64,000 nt of DNA from Anthonomus grandis grandis (Eukaryota > Arthropoda > Insecta > Coleoptera > Curculionidae), in assembly GCF_022605725.1 (NCBI RefSeq), contig NC_065551.1, positions 15,066,001-15,130,000 on the forward strand, written 5' to 3'. The notes under the pieces were generated by a model. The model had not been told where the DNA came from. It did not search any database and worked only from the letters and a program-made list of their open reading frames with translations. The position numbers and the translations under genes are program-made. Position 1 is the stretch's first letter. Every line of letters begins with the position of its first letter. Positions 53,542-64,000 of the stretch are shown here, piece by piece.

Positions 53542-55605
53542 ATGTCAAAAACTAGAAATCCATTTTGTTGTCATAGTCATATAACCTACATACCTAAGTA
53601 TTCTGTATCTGATGTGTATTCTGATCCACTTACTTTATTTTTTCAAGTTCTGTGTGATAAGATCAATCAGTGCTTTCCTAAAATGAGGCTTAAAACTAAG
53701 AAACGAAAACCATGGGTTACAAGAGGCCTTAGAATTTCTGCTAAAAACCTCCGTTTTTTGACTAAATTGTGCAAATATACCGCAAATGAAAATATCCTTG
53801 TATATCATCAGAATTACCGTAGTCTGTACAGAAAGACAATTAAAGCAGCAAAATCTAATTATTATAGGGATCGCTTAAATATGTCATCAAATAGGCAAAG
53901 AGAGTGTTGGTCGATTATTAATGATTTTAGACATTGCCATAGAAAAGTATCGGAACCGGAGTTAAGACCTGACATTTTAAACGACTATTATTGTGATATA
54001 CCTAATATCTTGCTCAAGGGCATTCGTAGTAACATTGATCCCCTACACTATCTTCAACAAGTGTCGGTTGAGCATTAATTTTTCTTTCATCCTGTCGAAC
54101 TTACCGAAGTAAAAAATGAAATCAAACGCCTAAAAAACCATAAATCATCTGGAGCTGATGGGATATCTTCGAGGTTGTTACTCTTTTTGCCTGATTCAGC
54201 CTTAAATGCTTTAGTTTCTGCCATAAACAATTCTTTACATAATGGCATTTTTCCTTCATGTTTAAAAGAGGCAGTGGTTATCCCTCTTCATAAGGGTGGA
54301 GATTTGGATCAGCCTTGTAATTTCCGTCCCATTTCTATTTTGTCTACCCTCTCTAAGATAATTGAAAAACTTGCAAAAAGCAGAATTTTGTCCTTTTTAC
54401 ATCATAATGGCATTTTGTCTGCAAATCAGTTTGGATTTCAAGCCGGTAAAGGGACTCATGATGCTGTTTTTAGCTTTTTGGAGAGCGTCTATGTGTCCTT
54501 GAATTCTGGAGAGTCATCGGCGGCAGTGTTTTGTGATCTATCCAAAGCATTTGACTGTGTGGATCATGGAATACTGTTATCTAAGCTCGATAAATATGGT
54601 TTTAGAGGCGTAGCGTTGCGATGGCTTGAGTCCTATCTATCAAATCGTACTCAGAAGGTTTCAGTGTCTGGGCGTTTGTCTGCTTCTAGATCCCTAAAAT
54701 GCGGCGTTCCCCAGGGTTCAGTGTTGGGACCACTGTTATTTTTACTGTATGTGGATGACTTGAGTTCATTGAAACTGCAGGGCAAGGTGGTTCAGTTTGC
54801 TGATGATACCACCATACTATGGAGCCATAAAAATTCTGACTATATTAAGACTTGTATCCTTGAAGACCTTCAGATTTTATCAGGGTGGTGTGCTTCCAAC
54901 AGGCTCGTGTTTAATGTAAGAAAGACGTCTATTATGGGGTTTAAGTGCGATGTTCAGGGTCTGATGTTTAACGAAAATTCCCTCTTGCAGAATAAAGAGT
55001 GCTGCAAGTTCCTAGGAATTACCATTGATGGTCGCCTTCGGTTTGAAGATCATATTTTACATTTAGCTGGGAAATTATCTTCTGGATGTTTCGCAGTAAG
55101 AATGGCAAAACAAGAGCTGGGAGGGGTGGTTGCACGTTCAGTGTACTTTTCACTTATTGAATCTCATATTCGGTATGGCTTGCCTTTTTGGGGTTTAACC
55201 AATAAGGGGCTACTTAACATTATCTTTGTTATTCAAAAAAAAGCAGTTAGATACCTGTGTTCTGATAAGTTAAGAGATTCTTGCAAACCCCTCTTCATTT
55301 CTGAAAAAATCCTAACTCTTTTTTCACTCTTTATTTTAGAAACAGCTGCTCTTATTCACAAAATTCCCAAACTACCCTCTGACACTGGCCATTTGACTCG
55401 TCGTGTAAATGATGTTCCCCTACCTATTCCTATGTCTTCCCTTACCAAAAACTCATTAATTTACATAAGTAAAAAAATTTACAATCATGTTCCTCTGTGT
55501 GTTAGACATATATCGGATGTTAAAAAATTTAAAAGAGAGTTAAAGTCGCTTTTATTGGCTAAGGCATATTATAACCTGGATGACTTTTTTAATGATAGGT
55601 TTTAA
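53542..55605 (+). pseudogene. LINE ORF2 reverse transcriptase, open except for one stop
   Basis: A single reading frame runs 53542-55605 with one in-frame TAA at 54076-54078. After it, the RT domain is complete: IKRLKNHKSSGADGISS, EAVVIPLHKGGD, NFRPISILSTLSKIIEK, SSAAVFCDLSKAFDCVDHGI (catalytic Asp), GVPQGSVLGPLLFLLYVDDL and VVQFADDTTILW, with both catalytic Asp residues of FADD intact. Then CCKFLGITIDGRLRFEDHIL and the C-terminal LIESHIRYGLPFWGLTNKGL. The enzyme would copy LINE RNA at a nicked chromosome. It may be a read-through or recently inactivated ORF, since no other lesion is visible. Confidence 0.9.
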
Positions 55606-55854
55606 CCTTGGACATGTTGGAAAGTTTTCTTTTTTTTTCCTTTTTTCTTCTCTAGTTTTGTCAACAAGTTTACCTTTATTTAGTAATTGATTGTTTTATT
55701 AAGTTATCTTTAATTTAAGTATGTTCAAAAAGTTTTGTCTTCTTGTGTTTAATTTTGTTCATTGTTTTGTCAATTTTTGAAATTGTATTTGTGTTTTGTT
55801 TTCTTAGCTTGTAGGATGCTTGTACACAAGATTATTCTTACGTAATATAGCACA

Positions 55855-55880
55855 TTTTCTTTCTTTCTTTCTTTCTTTCA
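55855..55880 (+). repeat. (CTTT)n tail of the LINE
   Basis: Five to six cttt units end the 3' untranslated region of the plus-strand LINE. Confidence 0.8.
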
Positions 55881-55979
55881 AGTTACGAATTACAAATATT
55901 AAGATAGAAATAGCATTAATGGATCAAAATAGAACATAGAAAAGTGACACCCAAATAAAAAGTTACAACTAATCATATA

Positions 55980-57840
55980 CTTAGTGTCTGGTCAAACAAA
56001 ATAAAGTAATTACAAATTTAAAATAGGGCGGTAAAAATTGAAATAATAAAAATACTAAAAGATGTGAGGTAAAATCAAATAGGGAACAGCTAAAACTGCT
56101 TTTATTAAAAAAGTCCATCTTATTGAAGAAGTTTATTTTGGAAGTGTAGGAAATGGCTAATAAGGAAGATGTTTCCTTAAAAGAAATCTGCACCCCACAA
56201 AATAATTGCCAATCTTGTTTTAAGAGTTATGCATTATTGCTCTCGTAAATTGTAGACTTCTTAACCAATGCGGTAAGAGAAATTGGAGGCAGTCCGTAAT
56301 ACATCGAGTATTGTTCGTATTTCGAGACCTAATTTTTTGATGATTTTTTTGAATCTGAGTATCCAGGATAAATAAACTTTAAAGAATTTAATTTTTTTCT
56401 TTTAAAAAAATGGTCAGTAATGCACCCTATTCTTTGCGTCACAAATATACAGATTCCATATCTTATGCGTGACTCATTAAGACCAAAACCAACTAATCTG
56501 GATAAAGAACATTAATTGAACTGCAAAGAAGCCAGATGAAAATTTATTTGAAAGAGCTAAAATTTGACATTGAATGTTCAGTTTAGAGTCGAAGATTACC
56601 CCAAGAAACTTAGTTTCAGGTCGGCATCCAATGAACGCCAGAAAGCCCCAGGTCATCCCTGAGGGAAAAATAGTTATTTTAGTTAGGTTTAGCAAAATGA
56701 GATAAGACTTAAGCATTAAAAGATCTATAGAATAGCTTCTTTCAGAGTCGGGTAAAAAATCCTGGTGTCATTAAAAAATAACGTAAATTTGAAAGTACAC
56801 CTTAGTAACGTAAAACAAACAATTAATAACAAAACAGGACTGACCCTGGGGAACCCCTCCCACAGCTATTTTTCAGAGTGTCAGACTGCGCTGATCATGG
56901 AACAAATAGAACTGAAATTATAAAAATACCAAACCTCGAAATCCATAATAGTGAAGCTTCCATGACGGAATTCGGTGATCAATGTAATCGCACATCGTAA
57001 TTCGGACATATTACAGAAAACTGCTCCAGCTACTTCACCATCATTTATGTGTAAAGTCACCCCAAAAACTAAAAAATTGTATCATTGATACTGTGGTTCT
57101 CTGGAAAGTGGTGAGAGCTAAGCACATTGTTGTTGCTCAATGATGAATGATATGATTCTACTTTTGTCAAGTTTTTCCACAATTTTAAAAATTTTGAATA
57201 ATAGAAATATGGGTCTTTAATTTGAGAATATATGTAGATAGGGATTACTTTTGCCAATTTAAAGCATGTAGAGAAGGTACCAAACTCCCATGATAAGTTG
57301 ATGGGCTGAGCTAAAACTTATAACACAGATAAATTTTAAAATAATCTAATTCATAGTTAATCAGTACCAAAGCTGTTTTTGTTCTTAACTCAAAATGGTC
57401 TGCTTTATTTCTTTAGGAAGGAAAAAATGAAATGAATTACATACGCTTGTATTAGTCGGGAGAAAATTAAGAGGATCCTCCATCTGAAAAATATTTTTGG
57501 TCAGTTTTTTAGCTACAGAACAGTAGTATTTATTTACTAAATTGGAGTTCAAAATACTCTCGCTGAATTTTGAAGTAAAATGATCAACTTTCCTTTTGAT
57601 TTTGCAATGCAAGTTTTTAGTTAACCTTATAAGATTTCTATATTAAGATCTATTTTTATTTAAATAAGAGTGAAAGTGTATTTCTGATGTAATTAAGAAC
57701 TTTTAGGTTTTTGGTGATTTTACGTGGAATTTACCTAGTACTGTTTGTCTTGACATTAATCACGGAACAGTCAATTATTTCAACATAGATATTTGAAACT
57801 AAATAGTCAATTAAAGTACCGGGTCATGTGTTAGGCAATT
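55980..57840 (-). pseudogene. Jockey/CR1-like LINE (minus strand), older relative of 53530-55880
   Basis: On the minus strand, from high to low coordinates: an endonuclease scrap (about 57840-57750; THDPVLIDYLVSNI), inter-domain DHFTSKFSESILNSNLVNKY and NIFQMEDPLNFLPTNTSVCN (57612-57385), LAKVIPIYIYSQIKDPYFYY (57257-57190, RT block 1), and ETKFLGVIFDSKLNIQCQIL with KFSSGFFAVQL (56620-56540), which align with KFLGITIDGRLRFEDH and KLSSGCFAVRM of the plus-strand copy. Most of the RT core is too decayed to follow. The two elements point tail to tail. Confidence 0.72.
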
Positions 57841-59374
57841 AACATACATATTTAAATTAAATTAAAAAGTATTAAAATAAATAGATGAGCCTTATAGTGT
57901 ATCCGAGCCAGAAACATTTATGTTAGATCCCAGTCAGTAGAAGATATGGGAATTTAGAAAAACCAGTTCCAGGAAGTTATTTTCTTCTTCAGCTTTTAAG
58001 GCAAAAAAGACATATATTATTAAGTTTTTACCAAGCGATTCTTCTTCATCTTACTGTTGCCAACTTAATCAATTTTTTTTATCGACAAGCATTCAAAGCC
58101 ATTTTTTCAGATTTATAGTTAAACCTACATTATTTCTTCCTTTAACGGTATCGAGAGCGTTAACGAAATCACAATACATAACTCGCGTGCCTCTTTTCTA
58201 CGGTCCGTGGGCCCCGCACACGCCAGACACGAGTCCGTTTCACTCTATTTACATACGCGTATTTTATTTTATTCTTATCTTTTGTCTTAAGTGCGGTAGT
58301 ACCTCACTTTGCCTCGTGTTAGATGCTTTAATGGCCACATTATAAATTTAATTCGATGGTAATAAGATTCATGGGGCTTGTGCATGCTTGGATGAGATGG
58401 TCAATGTAAAGGGGTATAAAAGTGGTAATTAGAGGAAGGTCCTATGTAAGCGGTTCAAGTCGGAGAATGATAGAAAAATTATCGATAAATGGACCTGTTT
58501 AATAAATGTCAATGTTATAAAGTGCAAAAAGAAGTACTTAAAGACTTTTATACAGGTGAACGAGCATGGGAAAATCAATAAGGTTTTTTTTGTTCTATGA
58601 ATCTGGTTTAAGTATATGACTGAGAATTATATCAAGTTTATATGAAGGTTTCCTTAAAGATCTGGGCATGGTCTATATACTCGTATTGCAATTAAACTCA
58701 CTTTTGACCTATAGGTGCCATCTTGAATAATATTACGTAAAAATTTTAAATCGTAAAGAAAATTACTCGGCAATAGCTTTAAACGAAGTATCACAAGATC
58801 CACTTAGCATTTATTTTTTTAGTTGTTCAGCAAGTTGGCATGCATCTGCCGTTTTAAATTATCCGATTTTGTCAATTATATAGAACTTTAAAAAAAATAT
58901 ATTTAATTTTGCCCCCTCTTACATAGCAATTTTGAAATACAGGAAATGTATGAAAAAAAGTTCGATTCATAATAAATAAATACAATTTTTTTTTTGGTTT
59001 AATTTTACCATCAAAGTGATGTAGCTAAAACTCATAGGAGCATAAGAAAGGGTCGATAGCCATAAAGCGGCAATAAACCATTGGCATTATATTTTTCTGT
59101 AAAGACTTGAATGGTTTAATTTGTCCAGTTTATTTGGTAGTGCAAATGTTAAGAAAGCATCATATTATTAGTAACTAATTATTAAATTATTAACAGCCGA
59201 TTTTACATTGTGATATAATAACTAGGTACATCTAAATAAGGTACTTAAGTAATGAACTATTAAAAACAATGCGGCCACAAAGTAATACAGTCTAAGTAGA
59301 CATAAATGTAAATAGGCACCTGGATTGTGTAAACCTTAATATAACTAAATAGTTATCATTTGGTATATAATATA
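57841..59374. other. intergenic spacer without recognised genes
   Basis: AT-rich except for about 58190-58330, which is GC-richer (cggtccgtgggccccgcaca) but shows no recognisable RNA or protein. A TATA-like ggggtataaaagtgg at 58409 has no gene after it. Confidence 0.45.
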
Positions 59375-61063
59375 CAGGGTGGCCCATCGAAACTTACCGC
59401 AAGGCATTACAGATTGGAAAAACTTTTTAGCAAAATCCAAAAATATGTCAAGTATGTTTATCAGGGGGACAACTTTTGACATAAAAACCATTTCTAAAAA
59501 CTCAAGCCCCTAAGCGGGGGTGACATCCCCTAATTTTTTCAAATAAGACGGGAGGTCAAGTAATACCTGTTTAAAAAGGTGTTAGCATACCCTATACAAC
59601 GCTGCTTAGTTTTTTAAAAATCGAGTCACTCGTTCAAGAAATATGGGCCCTTGAAAGTTGAACAATAATGTGTGACGGTATCATTAAAATTTATTGAGAG
59701 AGTGAGACTGAACCCAGAGCGAACATTATACTTCCTTAAATTTAGTATTAATTATGGTGTACTCAATAGCAGAAAGAGTAGAGAGTATTGAGTTTTTTTT
59801 TTAAACCATGAGTGTGGAAATTGAGTCGCGAAGTTATTTAATCAATGGCCTCCTGAGAAACATGTCTCTGGGAAAATTGTTCGGGAAATGGTTGCAAAGT
59901 TCCGCGAAACAGGTTCAGTTCAGAAAATGCAGGGTTTTATGAAGCTATGGAGATTGAAGTACTGGGGGAAGTTGCAATAAATAGTACGCTAAGTACAACA
60001 AGTTTCCAAAGACTACTGAAGAAATACAAGTTCCATCCCTATAAAATCGCTTAGTACAAGAATTGAATAAAGACGACTTTGATCGTCACTGGCAGTTTTG
60101 CGAAGTTATGAGTAAGCGAGCGTTTAACAATGATAATTTCATACTTAATGTGTGTTTTTTAAACGAGTGTTCTTTCTTCCTAAATGGTTTAGTGAATCGC
60201 CACAATTGCCCTGAATGGGCTGACAGCAATCCAAGGATTTTCGACTAAATATATAGGCTGGTATTTTTGGAAATTCCATTGTGGGCCCTTTGTTCCTCCC
60301 TGGAAATTTAACAGGCCTTATGTACTTAGATTTGTTATAAAATGCCATCGACCCAGCTCTAACAAACATCATAGAAGGAAACCGCGCATACAATGAACAG
60401 GAATTGGTTTTCCAACAAGACCGAGATGTACGCAACTATTTAAATGACGGATTTCCAGGACGCTGGATAGGACAAAGGGGCACAATTGAGTGGCCACCTC
60501 GGTCACCTGACTTAACTCCTTTAGATTTTTTCTTGTATGGACACATAAAATCCGTAGTTTGCAAAACTCCCCCTGCTACATTGGAAGAGTTGCGAAGAAT
60601 AATTATTAAAGTATGCCGCGAAGTGACACCGCAAATGCTTCTTAACGTTTGGCAACGGTTTGAAGATAATTTGTATTACTGTATGCACGTTGGTGGATAG
60701 CACTTCAAGCATTTACTTGATTAACATGGTAAGCATTAAATCACTTTTTGCATTTTTCGTCACACATTATTGTTTAACATTTAAAGGCCCATATTTCTTG
60801 AACGAGTGACTCGATTTTTAAAAACTAAGCAGCGTTGTATAGGGAATAGCAAGACCTTTTTAAGGAGGTATAACTTGAGCCCCCGTCCCATTTAAAAAAA
60901 TTAGGGGATGTCACCCCTGCTTAGGGGATTGAGTTTTTTGAAATGGTTTTTATATCTAAAGTTGTCCTCCTTACAAACATACTTGACGAATTTTTGGATT
61001 TTGCCAAAACGTTTTTTTTACACCCTGTAATGCCTTGCGGTACGTTTTCGATGGTCCTCCCTG
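59375..61063 (+). mobile_element. mariner-like element with TIRs of about 310 bp
   Basis: The left end cagggtggcccatcgaaact and the right end (complement) cagggaggaccatcgaaaac are inverted partners, flanked by TA on both sides. Arms match through aatatgggcccttgaaagtt-type sequence to cgtcacacattattg (59375-59690 and about 60755-61063). It holds one plus-strand transposase pseudogene. Confidence 0.9.
59754..60720 (+). pseudogene. mariner transposase pseudogene
   Basis: The ATG at 59754 gives MVYSIAERVESIEF, the usual N-terminus; a frameshift near 59800 and several more lead through NGLLRNMSLGKL-type frames to EAMEIEVLGEVAINSTLSTT, YKFHPYKIA and 60063-60248 (KDDFDRHWQFCEVMSKRAFN, FLNECSFFLNGLVNRHN). 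The first catalytic Asp is lost (NECSF where relatives have DE). In shifted frame: GPFVPPWKFNRPYVLRF-type decay, then ELVFQQDRDVRNYLNDGFPG, where GAPPHY after the second Asp is deleted. The third block SPDLTPLDFFLYGHIKSVV is intact (60404-60700). Confidence 0.87.
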
Positions 61064-61399
61064 TATATCCTAAAACTAAAATATATTTTCAGTATTTGTT
61101 ACACTTTTGTAGCTTGGTATTGTGTTTTAGATTTAAAAGCAAGGACTTTAGTACTAGACGTACTTGTTACACTTGTGCACTAACAAAAGAAAATAGAAAT
61201 GTACCTAAACTGGAAAGGAAAAAGTACTGGAAAGTTTTACACGAAGTTTTTTCTTAGCAAAAGCATTATTAAAATTATTTAAATACAGAGATAATTTGTT
61301 GGAGAAGAAAATATTTGAGGCAAATTAAAAAGTACCGAAGGGAAAAAACACCGTGAACAAATATTGGCAGGACAAAAATGTCGAAAGCTCTGGCCAGGC
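61064..61399. other. AT-rich spacer
   Basis: Nothing recognised beyond low-complexity AT. Confidence 0.4.
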
Positions 61400-61990
61400 T
61401 TTTCTAGACGACTTTTGGTAAGGGTAGCAGATTAATAATTACACATATTGGTATTGATAAATGGTGAAAATTAGATCCTTTAGCTGCGTAAATTTTGCAT
61501 CTTGCGTTTAACCTGAGAATTATGTATCTAATTTGATTTAGAAACTCGGTACAATCAATTTTATTATTTAAGAGTTTGTATAAAAAGATAATTCCTAATC
61601 TATGGTCTCTGGTGTGCAAGGATACCTATCTAAGAAAAAATCATTATCTAGTCTTCTAGCAGGATAAACACCATCCTCTTTGAAAGCTAAATATTTTAAA
61701 AATTTGCGTTGCACAGACTTCATAATATCAACCTGGTAAATTGGATGCCAAATGAGACAACCATACTCCAATTTGGATCTAACAAAACTAAAGTACAGAA
61801 TTTTTAGTGTGTTAGGGTTTTGAAAATTTTAGCTATTGCGAATAATAAATTCCAAAGTTTAGAGGCAGCTGAAACGACATTATTTGGATGACTTTTGAAG
61901 TCAAAGCTACGATCAAAAGTAATCCGTAAGTCCCTAATTCTCCTGACTCTTGTGGAACATGTATTTTCTTTGTGAATTTTTTATTGTTTT
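61400..61990 (-). pseudogene. LINE ORF2 C-terminal fragment (minus strand)
   Basis: Minus-strand frames read RRIRDLRITFDRSFDFKSHP, FVRSKLEYGCLIWHP-like residues in mixed frames, SVQRKFLKYLAFKEDGVYPA and, from 61619, DHRLGIIFLYKLLNNKIDC and TEFLNQIRYIILRLN. This is the CR1/Jockey-type post-RT region, the same family as 39080-39262. Confidence 0.75.
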
Positions 61991-62165
61991 TTTTCTTATT
62001 GTTTAGTTTGGGTCAGCCGGATAATAGAGTAGCTGCCCTTCAGCCAGACTGCGCCCTACGTTTCTGATAATTACTTTTATAAATGATTAAATTTATACAG
62101 TATATTATAAATTTACCAAATATGAGACATTTATTATCATTGTTTAATTTGGTATCCTACCTATA
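61991..62165. other. spacer between two LINE fragments
   Basis: Nothing recognised. Confidence 0.35.
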
Positions 62166-62510
62166 GGTTGGTTTTACGTTGATGCAGAATGTTCAAAGAA
62201 ACTTCCTAAATCTTAGAGTTTGGTGTCTATCCAGCAGAGAAGGCTTAATATTGGTGTTTTTCTTTCAAAATGTACTATTCAATCACTAAAATTTAAAAGA
62301 ATCATCATCTCTTTAAATCTGCCTTGTAAAAAATAGTTCATGATATTGTTGATTCTCCATACCTTATATCAGTGATGAATTTTCGAACACCCCGTGGCAG
62401 TTCACAATTATAGGAAACTTCTTTTGCTCAAACAATATGAACTAATATTGATAAAAATTCTGAATTTTTACCTACATTTCCTCTTTATGTGATATACACT
62501 TCTGCTCTCA
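62166..62510 (+). pseudogene. LINE ORF2 C-terminal fragment (plus strand)
   Basis: Plus-strand frames read MQNVQRNFLNLRVW near 62180 and, after frameshifts, LVHDIVDSPYLISVMNFRTP and RGSSQ near 62330-62410, the last part of CR1/Jockey-type ORF2. It lies close to the minus-strand fragment at 61400-61990, giving two C-termini pointing away from each other. Confidence 0.6.
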
Positions 62511-64000
62511 TAGACAAAGGGTGCAATGAGTAAAAGATGCAAGGGGTTGATACTACAACTGTACTATTTTTTATATTACCATATTATTTTTGCTAAAATT
62601 GGGCTTTTTAAAACTAAATTGACTGTACTATAATCGAAATCCCCGAATTTTTTCTAAAAGATCACCCCGATTTGTACTGACCTCTCTATATACGGTACAA
62701 ATGACTCTAATCATAGTTTCAATGGTCGGGCCAGTAATGATAAAGTGATCGACCTTTAGCTTCTATACGTCGAGCGGGGCCATGCCTCTTATAACCAGAA
62801 GAAAATGAGAGGAGAAAAAAAAACAGAACCTGCGTCCGGTCGAACCTTTGCCACGCTCGATTTTTTTTTGCCCCGGGAGTCGAGCGGCTGCCGACCACGG
62901 CCTCGCCCAGTATAACACGTAGAGTTTATTCCATAAAAAAACGGTCGAGATTCTTTACGGTTTTTATATGATTTTGTAGCAAAATGGCTTTTCTTAGTTT
63001 TTTTTTTGGGTAAGAATTTCATTAAAAATTATATATTTTTTTCTATTCTTAGTAAAAAACTTGCTTGGATATGAGATGGATAATTAGATCAACAGGTTAC
63101 CTATGGCTTAGTTATTTAATTATATAAAAAAAGAAGCCTTGGAGGTCATTTGTATACCCTTAAATTGAAGCCAGCCAATTTGGATTAAGTTATCTTAAAT
63201 TCAAATGATTACCTCTTAAATATCTGATGGAAATTCTTCTTTTTCACTAATGGTAAAAATGAAACCAAGTTAAATATTAAAGTTATTTAGTTCCAGATAT
63301 TTATCTAAGTAAATAAGGTTAAGGGTTGTGATTTAAAAAAAAAAATAAAATTCTTGACCTAGAAGGTCTCGAAGGTGAGTTTGTTACATCCGAAATTTTA
63401 TCAGTTTATCTCAAGGTAAATTAAACTTGAACGTTTTAAATACTAATGAGCGCCACCGAGTTGTTAGTCAAAAGGCTGTGGGTGTTACTCAAACAAAATC
63501 AAGATTCATTTTTTTAAGAGGTCAGTTATTTAATGTTACTTCCGACTATTAAAGAAGGTCCTGTGTAGAATAGGAATCATAATCCAAATTCTTAAAATAT
63601 CGTTTACCTTTTACGCCATAGTGTCTCACCTAGTACAAGTTCTTCTTATCTATGAAAAAAGAAAAAAAAACAGCTTAATTATTAAATTTTACTTTGTTAC
63701 ACTATCTCAGTAGCAAATTATGATACGTACTTTATGGGTAGTACCTAGAACTGATTCAATTTAAGTACATTAAATAACTCTACAATAGTCAATATTATTA
63801 AATTTAAAAGAAAATAGATTATCAGTTAACAAAAGAAAGAAATAAGTAATATAACATATGTCTATTTACTATTAAACTAAAGCTAGAAATGAAATGAAAC
63901 TAAAAGAAAGTAGAAATCAATCAGCGGCCACTCCTCTTGTAAGTGGTACCAACCACTACAAGGAGAAACATGTTCCAAATTAGTTCGTCATAATCAAGAA
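62511..64000. other. spacer to the window end
   Basis: 62760-62960 is GC-richer and gives a 77-codon minus-strand frame rich in Lys and Arg, without recognisable homology; I do not call it a gene. 63931-63965 forms a hairpin (cttgtaagtgg against ccactacaag, one bulge). The rest is AT-rich. Confidence 0.4.

Larger units (their letters stand above)
53530..55880 (+). mobile_element. 5'-truncated Jockey/CR1-like LINE, youngest copy in the window
   Basis: It comprises ORF2 from the inter-domain region through the RT to the C-terminus (53542-55605), a 250-bp T-rich 3' untranslated region, and a (CTTT)n tail at 55857-55879. The endonuclease domain is missing, consistent with 5' truncation during target-primed insertion. 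No clear target duplication is seen. Confidence 0.85.

Noticed and set aside
58405..58425. TATA-box-like ggggtataaaagtgg as a host promoter
   Set aside because: No coding exon, initiator or conserved sequence follows within several hundred bases.
62789..63022. Lys/Arg-rich 77-codon minus-strand frame
   Set aside because: No homology, no splice or start context, and biased composition explains the open frame.

Overview
This is a repeat-saturated, AT-rich stretch of an invertebrate nuclear genome, most likely an insect (possibly a beetle; that last step is only an impression from the repeat mix). The evidence is spliceosomal introns with GT..AG ends, many Tc1/mariner and pogo/Tigger DNA transposons, hAT- and Harbinger-like non-autonomous elements, foldback MITEs whose ends read TACAGGGTG, and degenerate non-LTR retrotransposons of several lineages (CR1/Jockey-like, R1-like, RTE-like), plus one BEL/Pao fragment. 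Nothing bacterial or viral in organisation is present.

Layout: 1-4630, two pogo/Tigger transposase pseudogenes separated by an unidentified promoter-like insertion. 4830-6350, a 1-kb foldback and a reverse-transcriptase scrap between two identical 58-bp repeats. 6640-11480, a minus-strand non-LTR RT split by a mariner (7539-10734) that is itself split by a second mariner (8866-10242). 12450-13520, a deleted mariner inside the loop of a MITE. 14130-18060, a mariner carrying a Harbinger-like insertion just before its start codon. 18200-21545, LINE C-terminal scraps and foldbacks. 21728-29934, a minus-strand host gene of three coding exons encoding a two-TM protein; its 7.4-kb intron holds a MITE, a hAT and an R1-like LINE. 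30760-33310 and 39570-42240, two minus-strand CR1/Jockey-like LINEs. 34475-39260, a plus-strand LINE interrupted by a 2.95-kb mariner, which itself took a 198-bp retroinsertion. 43313-45880, a MITE abutting a third Tigger. 47224-47460, the C-terminal exon of a SAM-domain (Polycomb-type) host gene on the minus strand. 48200-53310, an RTE-like LINE invaded by a mariner that was invaded by BEL/Pao. 53530-57840, a nearly intact plus LINE facing an older minus copy tail to tail. 59375-61063, a further mariner. 61400-62510, LINE C-termini.

Only two loci look like functioning host genes: the two-TM protein gene and the SAM exon. Neither shows a functional link to the other. Everything else coding is transposon-derived and nearly all of it is broken by frameshifts, stops or deletions. 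The most unusual observations are hammerhead-ribozyme-like core motifs in three repeats (one inside the long inverted repeats of a mariner), the depth and regularity of TA-targeted nesting, a MITE placed exactly at an RT-deletion junction, and an inverted pair of exon-like segments inside a host intron.
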